Part shown: positions 38,338-46,887 of the stretch, piece by piece
Numbering within the stretch: the stretch's first letter is position 1
Layout: the number at the start of each line of letters is the position of its first letter
The notes under the pieces: model-generated
The model's input: only the letters and a program-made list of their open reading frames with translations
What the model was told of the DNA's origin: nothing
Database searches by the model: none
Position numbers and translations under genes: made by a program
Assembly (NCBI RefSeq): GCF_963931955.1
Contig: NZ_OZ008337.1
Location: 558,001-622,000 of the forward strand
Reading direction: 5' to 3'
From: Wolbachia endosymbiont (group A) of Longitarsus flavicornis
Lineage (GTDB): Bacteria; Pseudomonadota; Alphaproteobacteria; Rickettsiales; Anaplasmataceae
DNA: 64,000 nucleotides

Positions 38338-38674
38338 AATCACCCCCTGCTAACAATTAATCATGTTTTAAGTTAAGTGTAACCCAAAAATTCAAAAAGC
38401 AAAGTTTTTTATGTTAAGCTGCATCCACTGCGTAATCCCATAACTGTACAAATATTGTGATTTGATAGACCGGGAAAGGGTGTCATCCGAGTAGCCTCCT
38501 TCTCCCGTCATCCAAGTAGCTGACACTGGTTCCTTTACACTACCGACAATGTTGCAAAAAACATAAAAATAAAACTAGAGAAAACCATTTCTCGAAAACT
38601 TCTGTGTCCAGAACCAAGAGTCCGATTTACTTATAGCGCTAATAATCAATTAACCATCGGCTTTAAGGAATGAT
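38338..38674. other. Gene-free stretch with half palindromes and one inverted repeat arm
   Basis: Contains TGTCATCCGAGTAGCCTCC and CGTCATCCAAGTAGCTGACA half-sites (38481-38529) and the left arm CGACAATGTTGCAA (38544-38557) of an inverted repeat whose other arm is at 40476-40489, near the 3' end of the recombinase gene. No gene seen. Confidence 0.6.
38544..38557 (+). repeat. Left arm of inverted repeat bracketing the recombinase
   Basis: CGACAATGTTGCAA; with a few gaps the similarity extends to ACACTACCGACAATGTTGCA against ACACCTACGACAATGTTGCA (reverse complement of the right arm). Could be a recombination site remnant or a duplicated end. Confidence 0.55.
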
Positions 38675-38701
38675 ATGAACATATTATTTCAAGGAAAGTT
38701 C

Positions 38702-38953
38702 ATGGGAAACAAGAGATTAGCTATACGAATTAGCTGTAGCTATGAACCTAACCGGTTGGCAGAACAATGCTTATCAGATGCTTATGAAAAGGTAGCATCA
38801 AAGGAAACAAGTCAAAAAAACTTAAAACATAAAAATGGGATTCAAGGAGGGTCAAATGGTAACAGTATGTTTATATGCGAGAGTTTCTTCGGGGAAACAA
38901 GTAGAAGGAAATACGATAGAAAGTCAAATTGCAGCTTTAGAGAAGCAAATTAA
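38702..38953 (+). CDS. Small phage-type protein upstream of the recombinase
   Basis: Reading frame of 83 codons from ATG 38702 (an earlier in-frame ATG at 38675 exists). The first about 35 residues (MGNKRLAIRISCSYEPNRLA, then EQCLSDAYEKVAS) look like real protein and resemble short proteins that accompany serine recombinases in some prophages, from memory only. The last third overlaps the recombinase gene and may be a frame artefact, so the true 3' end is uncertain. Confidence 0.45.
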   Translation: MGNKRLAIRISCSYEPNRLAEQCLSDAYEKVASKETSQKNLKHKNGIQGGSNGNSMFICESFFGETSRRKYDRKSNCSFREAN

Positions 38954-40517
38954 TCTGGACGGATACAAATTGTTAAGTGAGTATAAATTTATTGATAACG
39001 GCTACAGTGGATCTCATTTAGTCCGCCCTGATTTAGAAAAATTACGTGATAAAGTAACAGAAGGTAAAATTGATAAGATTTACATTCATTCTCCTGATCG
39101 TTTATCTAGAAAATATGCATATCAAATGGTGCTGATTGAAGAATTTGAAAGAGCAGGAGCAAAAGTGGTTTTTTTAAATTATGAGATTAACGGTAACCCA
39201 GAATCTCAATTACTGTTACAAATGCAAGGTATGATAGCAGAATATGAACGTGCGAAAATTATGGAACGAAGTCGTCGTGGTAAAATCTATGCAGCTAACA
39301 AAGGCTGTGTAAATGTAATGGGAGGGGCTCCTTATGGTTATCGTTATATAGATAAACATATGGGAGGAGGACAAGCTTTATTTGAGATTAACGAAGAAGA
39401 AGCTGATGTCGTTCGCAAAGTATTTTTGTGGGTAGGCAGAGAAAGAACAAGTATTGGGGAAGTATGTCGTCGGCTAAATACTATGTCCATTAAGACACAA
39501 AAAGGAAAAGAACGCTGGAATAAAGGTACAATTTGGAGTATGTTGAAAAACCCTGCTTACAAAGGACAAGCAGCCTTTGGTAGAAGAAGGTTAGGAGTAA
39601 GATTAAAACAAGTAAGACCACAGAAAGGCTCTTGTGAGCAGCCAAAAAGTAACCATTCTGTCTATCCTGTTGAAAAAGCAAATTGGATTTATATTAAAGT
39701 GCCAAATATAGTAGATGAAGATATATTTGATATTGTTCAAGAACAATTAGCTGAAAATAGAAAAATAGCAAGGACAAGAAAAAGAGGAGCAAAGTACTTA
39801 CTACAAGGTTTAGTCATATGTAAGCGTTGTAATTACGGATGTTACGGAACTTGCATGAAAAGTAGACGAGAAGAAGAAGGTGGCCATTATGCATATTACC
39901 GTTGTAGTGGTAAAGATTCTTACCGTTTTGGTGGTAATAAGATTTGTGACAATAAACTCATCCGCTCAGATGCATTAGAAACAGCTGTGTGGGAAGAGGT
40001 TAAGCAGTTATTGAAAAATCCAAATAGGGTTTTAGAAGAATACAAGCGTAGGCTTTCAGAACTAAAAAAATCATCATTGGATCAAAAAAGCGACCTGCTA
40101 GAGAAACAAGAAAATAAATTAAAACGTGGTATTGCTAGACTTATTGATGGTTATGCTCAAGAATATATCAATCAAGAGGAATTTGAACCACGAATTAAAG
40201 CAATGAAACAAAGCTTAAAAACAATTGAAGAAGAGAAGAAAAAGATATTTTATCAAAAGGAATTAGAACAGGAGGTCACTCTGGTTGTGACCAATTTAGA
40301 AGACTTTTCTTCCAATATTACGTTAAACCTTGATAACGCAGACTGGCTAACTAAACGTGATATTATCAGAACATTGGTCAAGAGAATTGAAATTAACCTT
40401 GAGGACGTAAATGTGGTATTTCGCGTAAAAGAGCTACCGAACTCTTCTGGACATAATGGAGAGGAAAATAAAAATTTGCAACATTGTCGTAGGTGTATTA
40501 ACAAGAGATCCCGCTAA
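38856..40517 (+). CDS. Large serine recombinase (phage-type resolvase/integrase)
   Basis: Site-specific recombinase of the large serine family, 553 aa from the ATG at 38856, chosen because AAGGAGGG stands upstream at the right distance. Catalytic serine in YARVSSGKQ, with DRLSRKYAY and EYERAKIMERSRRGK in the resolvase domain; then the recombinase domain (GGAPYGYRYI, NKGTIWSMLKNPAYKGQAAFG) and a zinc ribbon (CKRCNYGCYGTC...CSGKD...C) with a coiled coil after it. Resembles WO prophage recombinases. No other phage genes are near. The last codons (RSR, stop) fall inside a palindromic repeat, so the native C-terminus may be altered. Confidence 0.9.
   Translation: MVTVCLYARVSSGKQVEGNTIESQIAALEKQINLDGYKLLSEYKFIDNGYSGSHLVRPDLEKLRDKVTEGKIDKIYIHSPDRLSRKYAYQMVLIEEFERAGAKVVFLNYEINGNPESQLLLQMQGMIAEYERAKIMERSRRGKIYAANKGCVNVMGGAPYGYRYIDKHMGGGQALFEINEEEADVVRKVFLWVGRERTSIGEVCRRLNTMSIKTQKGKERWNKGTIWSMLKNPAYKGQAAFGRRRLGVRLKQVRPQKGSCEQPKSNHSVYPVEKANWIYIKVPNIVDEDIFDIVQEQLAENRKIARTRKRGAKYLLQGLVICKRCNYGCYGTCMKSRREEEGGHYAYYRCSGKDSYRFGGNKICDNKLIRSDALETAVWEEVKQLLKNPNRVLEEYKRRLSELKKSSLDQKSDLLEKQENKLKRGIARLIDGYAQEYINQEEFEPRIKAMKQSLKTIEEEKKKIFYQKELEQEVTLVVTNLEDFSSNITLNLDNADWLTKRDIIRTLVKRIEINLEDVNVVFRVKELPNSSGHNGEENKNLQHCRRCINKRSR
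40476..40489 (-). repeat. Right arm of inverted repeat bracketing the recombinase
   Basis: TTGCAACATTGTCG, reverse complement of 38544-38557, located inside the last 14 codons of the recombinase gene. Confidence 0.55.
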
Positions 40518-40534
40518 CAAGTAGCGGGATGACG
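40507..40534. repeat. Palindromic repeat, second type, at the recombinase stop codon
   Basis: GATCCCGCTAACAAGTAGCG GGATGACG. The TAA inside it is the recombinase stop codon (40515-40517). Confidence 0.8.
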
Positions 40535-40547
40535 GTTGTCGTTTAGC

Positions 40548-41035
40548 CATAAACATTAAGAAATTTACCAAACGAAAAAAAAGGCAAAAGAAGCCCTGGG
40601 GTTATTATCCGCTTTAAAATATTGGCGTTTTTTATGTTTCAAACGCTTGACAAGCAAGATTTAGCTGCTTTTAATTGCAACTAATCTATGCTGCAAATGT
40701 TTAAGAAATTTACTAAGCAGAAAAAAAGACAAAGAATCCCCGAGTTAGCTAGTCTTTTACTATCTCTGTCGAGTATTGGCATTTTTTGATGTCTTGTAAC
40801 GCTTTATAAGCGCGTTCAGCTTATTTAGATAAAAATCTAGATGTAGATGAAGTTTTGTAAAGACACACAGTATCTATATACTGCAAAAAATTGAACATAA
40901 GACGCAGATACATTAAGTAATCCTTACCTTTTAATCTGCAGATTGGCGAAAGCAAATACAATAGCTTCAGTTTCATGATAAGGGCGCTAGCGGAGTTTGT
41001 CAAGCAAGTTTTTGTAGCTCTCATGGTTTTTGCTG
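40548..41035 (+). repeat. Dispersed ~490-bp repeat, copy 2
   Basis: Same blocks as copy 1 in the opposite orientation: AAGAAATTTACCAAACGAAAAAAAAGGCAAAAGAAG, TTAGCTGCTTTTAATTGCAA, a second GGCAAAAG-type block changed to GACAAAGAATCCCC, and the block ending TTCATGATAAGGGCGCTAGC GGAGTTTGTCAAG. Frames open in copies 1 and 3 are shifted here. Fills the space between the recombinase and dapE. Confidence 0.75.
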
Positions 41036-41078
41036 GAATGATACTAGTTGTTACTCAAGCAACAGTTATGCAAGAGAT

Positions 41079-42275
41079 CTAAGCTAACAATGGACCACTA
41101 GATATATTACTAACCACGTTGACCTGATTCAATATTTTATTAGTGGGATTGAAATAATTTTCTATAAATTCCTTATATATAGCTGTTAACTTGTGTATAT
41201 CGTTTACTAATACGCATTCATTTGTCTGATGTGCGGTTTTGTTGATTATACCAAATTCAATCACTGGACAAACATCTTTGATAAACGCAGCATCAGATGT
41301 GCCACCACTTGTGCTCAGCGCAGCATCAATACTGGTAACTTTATTTATCGCATCAAGCATAATATCAGTATTCCTATCGGGAATAGAGAGGAAAACGTCC
41401 CTGCTGCTATGCATAAAAAGCTTATAATCGTTTGTTACACTAGAGCATATTTCATCAATCAGCTTATATAGGCCACCCGGTGTTTGTTCATTGTTATATC
41501 GAATGTTAAAACGTGTAGTTGCTGAACCAGGTATTAGATTGCTAGTATTATTTCCAACATCGATAGTAGTAACTTCGCAATGTGAAGGCTGAAAATATTT
41601 ATTACCACGATCAAAAGTAGCATTTTTTATCTTACTCAATATCGATATTACCTTATATATTGGATTATCTGCTAGGTCTGGGTAGGCAACGTGCCCTTGT
41701 TTTCCATGGCAAATTAATTCAAATGTTACAGAACCTCTTCTGCCTATTTTTATGGTATCACCTAATTTCTCACTACTGGTTGGTTCAGCAACCACACAGA
41801 AATCCACCTTTTTTTGCTTACTTTTCATCCATTCCAAAACTGCCTTTGTTCCATATTCTTCCGTGCTTTCTTCAGCACTGGTAATCAATGCACTTATTGA
41901 ACCATTGAATTGAAACTTCTCTGCAATCAAATTTACCATAGCAGCAATAAACGCAGCTACTCCGCTTTTCATATCAGCGGCCCCTCTTCCATATAGCATT
42001 CCATCCCTCACTTCTGGATTAAATGGACCAAATGCCCAATCTTTTAACTGACCCGGTGGTACAACATCAACATGCCCAGCAAAGCACAAATTTGGTACTC
42101 CATTTATATATTTCGCATAAAGATTTTTAACTTTATCACCAAACTCTAAAATTTCACAATCAAAGCCACTTTTCTTGAAGATTGTTGCTATATGCTCTAT
42201 TGCCCCGCCGTCCCTTGGTGTTATACTCTCAAAAGAGATCAATTTCTTAGTTAGCTCTACAGGGTCAATTTTCAT
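41079..42275 (-). CDS. dapE: Succinyl-diaminopimelate desuccinylase
   Basis: Zinc peptidase-family (M20) enzyme that releases LL-diaminopimelate, in the lysine/DAP route used for peptidoglycan precursors. 398 aa. Metal and catalytic patterns: CFAGHVDVVPPGQLKDW, LYGRGAADMKSGVAAFIAAM, ITSAEESTEEYGTKAV and SGGTSDAAFIKDVCPVIEFG. Complete. Divergent from the dehydrogenase-like gene with about 40 bases between the starts, where any promoters must lie. Confidence 0.95.
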   Translation of the reverse strand: MKIDPVELTKKLISFESITPRDGGAIEHIATIFKKSGFDCEILEFGDKVKNLYAKYINGVPNLCFAGHVDVVPPGQLKDWAFGPFNPEVRDGMLYGRGAADMKSGVAAFIAAMVNLIAEKFQFNGSISALITSAEESTEEYGTKAVLEWMKSKQKKVDFCVVAEPTSSEKLGDTIKIGRRGSVTFELICHGKQGHVAYPDLADNPIYKVISILSKIKNATFDRGNKYFQPSHCEVTTIDVGNNTSNLIPGSATTRFNIRYNNEQTPGGLYKLIDEICSSVTNDYKLFMHSSRDVFLSIPDRNTDIMLDAINKVTSIDAALSTSGGTSDAAFIKDVCPVIEFGIINKTAHQTNECVLVNDIHKLTAIYKEFIENYFNPTNKILNQVNVVSNISSGPLLA

Positions 42276-42317
42276 GTCAACCTTAAAATAATTATATTGC
42301 TATATTGTAAACACTCT

Positions 42318-43598
42318 ATGCATTATTTAAAACAAATATTACATCAAGCCGAACAAACTTTTCTAAGGGAAGTAATAACAGATTACCACCTTGCTGATGA
42401 TATCTATGAAATATGCACACGACACGGAAATGACATCTTTCTAGTTGCAGATGAAAATACAGCAAAACTTTTAAACAAAAACGTATTTAATAAAATTTCT
42501 AACTTAATTATTCCAGCTCCACCTGTCATTCCAGCGCGTGACACTGGAATCCATAAGTTGTTTTCCTGGATCCCAGTGTCAGCTACTTGCATGACACCAA
42601 GCAGAGCTGCCTCTCTTGAAACCGTAAATCTAGTTAGAAAGAAAGCAAAAGACAGTGACTTAATAGTTGCATTTGGTAGCGGCACTGTTAACGATATCTG
42701 CAAATATGCAAGCTACCTCGAGAAAAAAGATTATATATCCTTCCCAACAGCCGCTTCTATGAATGGATATACATCCGCAAATGCTTCAATATTAGTAAAT
42801 GGATATAAAAAATCGTTCAAAGCACATCTTCCAAGAACGATATATATAGATATAGACATACTTGCCAATGCACCACTGCGCCTCACATTAAGCGGATTTG
42901 CAGATTTTATTTGTCGTTCAACAGTTCAGGCTGACTGGCTACTATCTCATTTGTTGCTTAGCACAGAATATAATGAATTACCTTTTACACTTGTTCACGA
43001 TTTGGAGCAAATTTTGCTAAGAGAATATACGGCGCTTACTAAAAGAAGTAGAAAAGAGGTCCTATTACTTATGGAAGTTCTACTAATTTCAGGACTTGGA
43101 ATGGTGATGTCAAAAGGCAGCTATTCTGCAAGCCAAGGAGAGCATATGATAGCTCACGCAATGGAAATGGTAACAAAAGATTATTCCTCACTACATGGTG
43201 AAAAAATTGCTGTCACAACGATTACTATGGCTAATTTACAGGAAAAGATATTATCAATACAAAACCCAATAATTAAACCGACCACTTTAGATGTAAAACA
43301 TATAACTCAGTGCTTTGATAATATCGAATTTGTAAGAACTTTTGAACAGAAGCAAATTCTGCAGCAAAAAATCCAAGAGATTATTTGTAAAGAATGGCAT
43401 AATATTTCCAGTTTAATTAAGCAAAATTTACTACCTGCAAAACACCTGCAAAAAATATTTGAAGATCTATCAATTCCACACTTACCAGAGCACCTCAATT
43501 GGAATAAAGAACAATATTGTAAAGTGGTCGATCTTGCGTTTGCAACAAGAGATAGATTCACCTTTCTTGACTTAGCTAACTGCATAGAAGAAAGTTAA
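42318..43598 (+). CDS. Glycerol-1-phosphate dehydrogenase-like protein (AraM/EgsA family) with coding palindrome
   Basis: 426 aa from ATG 42318 (an in-frame TTG at 42297 is an alternative). Iron-dependent alcohol-dehydrogenase-like fold: VAFGSGTVNDICKYASY (nucleotide-binding), FPTAASMNGYTSANASI, GFADFICRSTVQADWLLS, SQGEHMIAHAMEM and SLHGEKIAVTTI with histidines for metal binding. A palindromic repeat adds residues about 69-93 (HSRDTG-like PARDTGIHK, SWIPVSATCM), placed just before the nucleotide-binding motif, yet the frame stays open. Whether it makes glycerol-1-phosphate in this bacterium is unknown. Confidence 0.82.
   Translation: MHYLKQILHQAEQTFLREVITDYHLADDIYEICTRHGNDIFLVADENTAKLLNKNVFNKISNLIIPAPPVIPARDTGIHKLFSWIPVSATCMTPSRAASLETVNLVRKKAKDSDLIVAFGSGTVNDICKYASYLEKKDYISFPTAASMNGYTSANASILVNGYKKSFKAHLPRTIYIDIDILANAPLRLTLSGFADFICRSTVQADWLLSHLLLSTEYNELPFTLVHDLEQILLREYTALTKRSRKEVLLLMEVLLISGLGMVMSKGSYSASQGEHMIAHAMEMVTKDYSSLHGEKIAVTTITMANLQEKILSIQNPIIKPTTLDVKHITQCFDNIEFVRTFEQKQILQQKIQEIICKEWHNISSLIKQNLLPAKHLQKIFEDLSIPHLPEHLNWNKEQYCKVVDLAFATRDRFTFLDLANCIEES
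42524..42596. repeat. Coding palindromic repeat inside the dehydrogenase-like gene
   Basis: TGTCATTCCAGCGCGTGACA CTGGAATCC, a spacer, then CTGGATCCCAGTGTCAGCTA CTTGCATGACA. Same family as the ribD element but read in the opposite orientation, giving a different peptide. Confidence 0.85.
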
Positions 43599-43639
43599 GT
43601 TTTGTAGTAAAATTCTGTCATTTAAAGAGATCATAGGCC

Positions 43640-43694
43640 AAAAACTAAACCTTTTCACAATCTCCTATATCCATTGTCCTCTAAACTGTACACC
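43640..43694 (+). pseudogene. IS66-like 3' fragment beside the MITE
   Basis: CCTTTTCACAATCTCCTATA and the following bases match the last part of the remnant at about 12620-12670, which also ends at an IS4-family insertion point. Confidence 0.45.
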
Positions 43695-43852
43695 CAATGG
43701 CGTCAACTTAAGGACACATTTTAGACTTCTTTGTTGAAATAAAACAGAAACAAAAGTGCTGTTTATTGCACTCTTTGGATAATTTAATGATAAAAAATTT
43801 AGAGAGAAATTTTATACACTATCGCTGATATTTTTCCTTAAGTTGACGCCAT
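43695..43852 (-). mobile_element. MITE-like derivative of the IS4-family element
   Basis: About 158 bp with both IS4-type ends: CAATGGCGTCAACTTAAGGA and, at the other side, TCCTTAAGTTGACGCCATT. Read in reverse complement, it is the first about 150 bases of the IS4 element (AAAATATCAGCGATAGTGTA..., up to AAAATGTGTCC), with some substitutions, joined straight to the right terminal repeat; the transposase is missing. Its final G is lost at the border with ISWpi1 copy 4. Confidence 0.8.
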
Positions 43853-43853
43853 T

Positions 43854-44747
43854 AGACTTCTTTCAAAATTGTTAGAGGGAGTGTAAGATGAAGTATTTGA
43901 AAGCATGAAATATAAGGAAATAGAAAAGTTAGAAGGAGAAAAGTTTCGACGTTTAACAGGGGTAAAAAAAGCAACATTTGAGCGAATGGTAGAAATTCTA
44001 GAAGTGGAGGATAAAAGAAAAAAAGCTAGAAGTGGAAGAAAAAGTAAACTTTGCATAGAAGACAGGCTACTTATGGCACTGGAATATATAAGAGAATATC
44101 GTACATATTTTCATATTGGGCAAAGCTATGGCATGAGTGAAAGTAACAGTTTTAAAATAATAAGATAGGTAGAAGACATATTAATAAAACATCCAGATTT
44201 TGCATTACCAGGAAAAAAAGAGCTATTAAAGAGTGATGTAGAATATGAAGTTTTAGTAATAGACGGAACTGAAACGCCAGTAGAGAGACCAAAAAAAAGC
44301 AAAAGCCCTTCTACTCTGGAAAGAAAAAAAGGCATACTATAAAAACACAAATAGTAACAGAGAAGAAGAGTAAAAAAGTCATATGCACATCTTTCTCGAA
44401 TGGTAGAAAACACGATTTTCGGATGTTTAGAGAATCAAAGGTAGCAATATTACCGGACACCAAAATCTTAGCTGATGCCGGCTACAGGGGAATGCAGAAG
44501 ATACACAAAAATGTTGTATTACCGCACAGGAAAATGAAAAAGAATCCGTTAAGCAAAGAACAAAAAAAAGAGAACAGGGCACTTATGAGCCAAAGGGCAA
44601 TTGTTGAAAACGTAATTGGCTTATTGAAAAGGTTTAAAATCATCTCGGACAGGTATAGAAACCGACGAAAACGTTTTGGTTTAAGGTTTAATTTGATTGC
44701 TGCAATTCACAATTTTGAGCTCCATACATGAATTTTGAAAGAAGTCT
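43854..44747 (+). mobile_element. ISWpi1-type IS5-family element, copy 4
   Basis: 894 bp, transposase on plus strand. Flanks do not match (ATT left, AGT right): the left side is the MITE end and the right side is the cut 3' part of a gene, so a deletion or exchange has happened here. Confidence 0.93.
43905..44731 (+). pseudogene. IS5-family transposase, broken (copy 4)
   Basis: Identical layout to the other copies, with the TAG at 44166-44168 after 87 codons. Confidence 0.88.
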
Positions 44748-46171
44748 AGTTCTGGTGAAGCAACTGGAGTAAGCTGAGGAGAACCATCACTTAAGCGACT
44801 AGATGAATTGCTTCTTCTAAGAAGACTAGGATTGACTGTTGCAAAATTATCTGAACCTAAACCAGGGACAACATCAGTACTTTCAGTTCCTATAGAATGT
44901 GGTGGCTTTGGTGGAGCAACGTAAAAAGTGCTCTCCCCTACTCGTCTAGATGGCGTGTCTGATTCAGAAGAATCTGGAGATTTAACGTTAGTAGTTTCTT
45001 CTGGTGCTTTCTTACCCCCAAGCCGTGATGGCATTTTTTCTCTAAATGAAGAAGGTGTTTTTACTTCTTTATGCTTCGTGGGATTTAACAATTCCGCTTC
45101 GCTGCTAGCAGTACTTTCAGTCCTTACAGAATTTAGTAAATTGTTTTTTGACAAGCTGTTAGATTGTTCAGAGTCTTTTCTTCCCAGTGAAGAGAATGAT
45201 GAAAGTGAAAAAGACTTACTAGCTTTTCTTTCTTCCGCGTCTTTTGCGTTGTTACGCCTCACAGATTGATCAAATTTGCATTCTCTAATAACTTCCTTAA
45301 TTTCATCGTGATGTCCAGAGAAAACACTATCTCTAAAGTACTTGCTTTTGTCTAACATTCTTTTTGTGACTAAGTCATGCAAACTACTTGCGTCTAAGTT
45401 ATCAACAAACTTTTTCTGTTCTTTCCATCTATCTACCTCCTTATTTGGCAAGCCATCTCTAAAATCAAGGTAGGTCTCTCCTGCTATTTTTTCTTCTATT
45501 TTTGATGATATTCCAGAAAGTATACTTTTTATTAACGTGGAATTATCTTCTCCACTAGCAAAAATTGCCCTAAAATCCTCTTTTACTCCTTGAATTTTCT
45601 CCTTTTGTGGTGAACCAGAAACAAGCTCATTATCTATTCTGTCTGAGTAATTTTCATTACCAGCCGCACGATATAACTTATTCGCTGTTGCAGTGAGTAC
45701 ATTACTTGCCTTTTCCTTTGCTCTTTTATTTATAAGATGAGCGCCTCTCTTCAGTGAATCTACTGAATGTTCATAACCTTCTTTTACTGAGTTCCTAGCA
45801 TGCACAGCACCATCTCTAGCTTTTCCTGCAGCATATGTTGACGCGTCCTTAACTTTTCCGGCAGTATATTTCGCCCCATCAACTGTTTTTTCTGCTGACC
45901 ATTTGAGCCCTTTGAATGTGCATTCAACTGCTTTATAAGCAAAAAATAGAGTAAGGGCACCTACTGCACCTATTGCAGCAGCCGGTAAAGCAACTGCCAC
46001 AAATGGAAGTAATGCACTAACCATCGCACCTACTGCACCTGCTGCAACCATTTGCTCTTTTGCAGACCAATTAGAGAAATCTTTTATATTTTTTAGTTTA
46101 CCCTGCACAGTTTCCATGAAAGTAGAATTTTTTTTAATAGGACTTGAATTTGTTTGTTCATTGGCTAACAT
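44681..46171 (-). CDS. Unknown protein with membrane segment and 11-mer-like repeats, 3' end replaced by ISWpi1
   Basis: From ATG 46171 (GTGAGG upstream) the native frame runs to the ISWpi1 border at 44748; the last 22 or so residues (FFQNSCMELKIVNC...) are read from the insertion sequence. N-terminal polar part, then two hydrophobic stretches (AAGAVGAMVSALLPFVAVALP and IGAVGALTLFFAY), then a helical region with repeated K/A/G/T units (AEKTVDGAKYTAGKVKDAS, TYAAGKARDGAVHARNS), similar in style to LEA-type 11-residue repeats. The last third is rich in Ser/Pro/Asn. No family recognised; a secreted or membrane effector is possible. The native C-terminus is lost. Confidence 0.6.
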   Translation of the reverse strand: MLANEQTNSSPIKKNSTFMETVQGKLKNIKDFSNWSAKEQMVAAGAVGAMVSALLPFVAVALPAAAIGAVGALTLFFAYKAVECTFKGLKWSAEKTVDGAKYTAGKVKDASTYAAGKARDGAVHARNSVKEGYEHSVDSLKRGAHLINKRAKEKASNVLTATANKLYRAAGNENYSDRIDNELVSGSPQKEKIQGVKEDFRAIFASGEDNSTLIKSILSGISSKIEEKIAGETYLDFRDGLPNKEVDRWKEQKKFVDNLDASSLHDLVTKRMLDKSKYFRDSVFSGHHDEIKEVIRECKFDQSVRRNNAKDAEERKASKSFSLSSFSSLGRKDSEQSNSLSKNNLLNSVRTESTASSEAELLNPTKHKEVKTPSSFREKMPSRLGGKKAPEETTNVKSPDSSESDTPSRRVGESTFYVAPPKPPHSIGTESTDVVPGLGSDNFATVNPSLLRRSNSSSRLSDGSPQLTPVASPELDFFQNSCMELKIVNCSNQIKP

Positions 46172-46603
46172 TTTTAACCTCACTATTAATTAAATATATT
46201 ATATTGTGCACCCTCGATTCTTAAGTTAGTGTTAAATTGATTACCAGTATTTATTTGTCTTCGAATAATTTCGCTTGACGTGTTTTTTGGTGACGTGGAA
46301 AATTAAACTGTATGGATGCTGTTACCAGCAGGCAAGTCGCTGACACACAAATGTACGAACATTGTAATATGACACGATGTTACAGAGTAAACGATGTCAT
46401 TCCAGTGCTTGACACTGGAGTCTAGTTTTTATTACTATACAACTACCTGGCGTAAAGTTAAGTTTTCTGGATCCCAGTGTCTAGGCACTGGGATGACACC
46501 CTCCTACTAGGCTCGAGTCATAATGCTCGTACAGATATGTGTGTGACACTGAGATGACAGAAAGAAGGCGCTAGAATGAGAGAGGCAATAACGCTAGAAT
46601 CGT
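46172..46603. other. Intergenic stretch with a composite palindrome
   Basis: No gene. A palindromic repeat (46395-46498) has the arms TGTCATTCCAGTGCTTGACA CTGG and CTGGATCCCAGTGTCTAGGC ACTGGGATGACA around a 45-base spacer. Further half-sites lie at 46330-46390 and 46540-46560 (GTGTGACACTGAGATGACAG). Confidence 0.7.
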
Positions 46604-46813
46604 ATGAGGCATAGAAAAAGAGTGTTTATCTTACTAGCTGCTGTAATTTTAGCAATTTTATTATTAAAAAACTATAGTGGTTTTCACGAAGACGTAGTGC
46701 ACTTAAAGAGTGACAATAAGGAATTTAAAAAAAAACCGGAAAATTCTGTAGAATCGACCATATTACATAGGGAAAAGGAAGTGTATGATCATGTCCTTCG
46801 CTCCGATAATTAA
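46604..46813 (+). CDS. Small single-pass membrane protein upstream of hflK
   Basis: 69 aa: a basic start (MRHRKR), one hydrophobic helix (VFILLAAVILAILLLKNY) and a polar, lysine/glutamate-rich tail. Orientation suggests it is the first gene of the hflK-hflC-htrA unit. No family recognised, and its reality depends on codon pattern and topology only. Confidence 0.5.
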   Translation: MRHRKRVFILLAAVILAILLLKNYSGFHEDVVHLKSDNKEFKKKPENSVESTILHREKEVYDHVLRSDN

Positions 46814-46887
46814 TTTGTAAATAAAATAGTTTTGCATTTTCTTATAAGATGAGTAATATTAGCGTATTAATTATAGAATCAATCATT

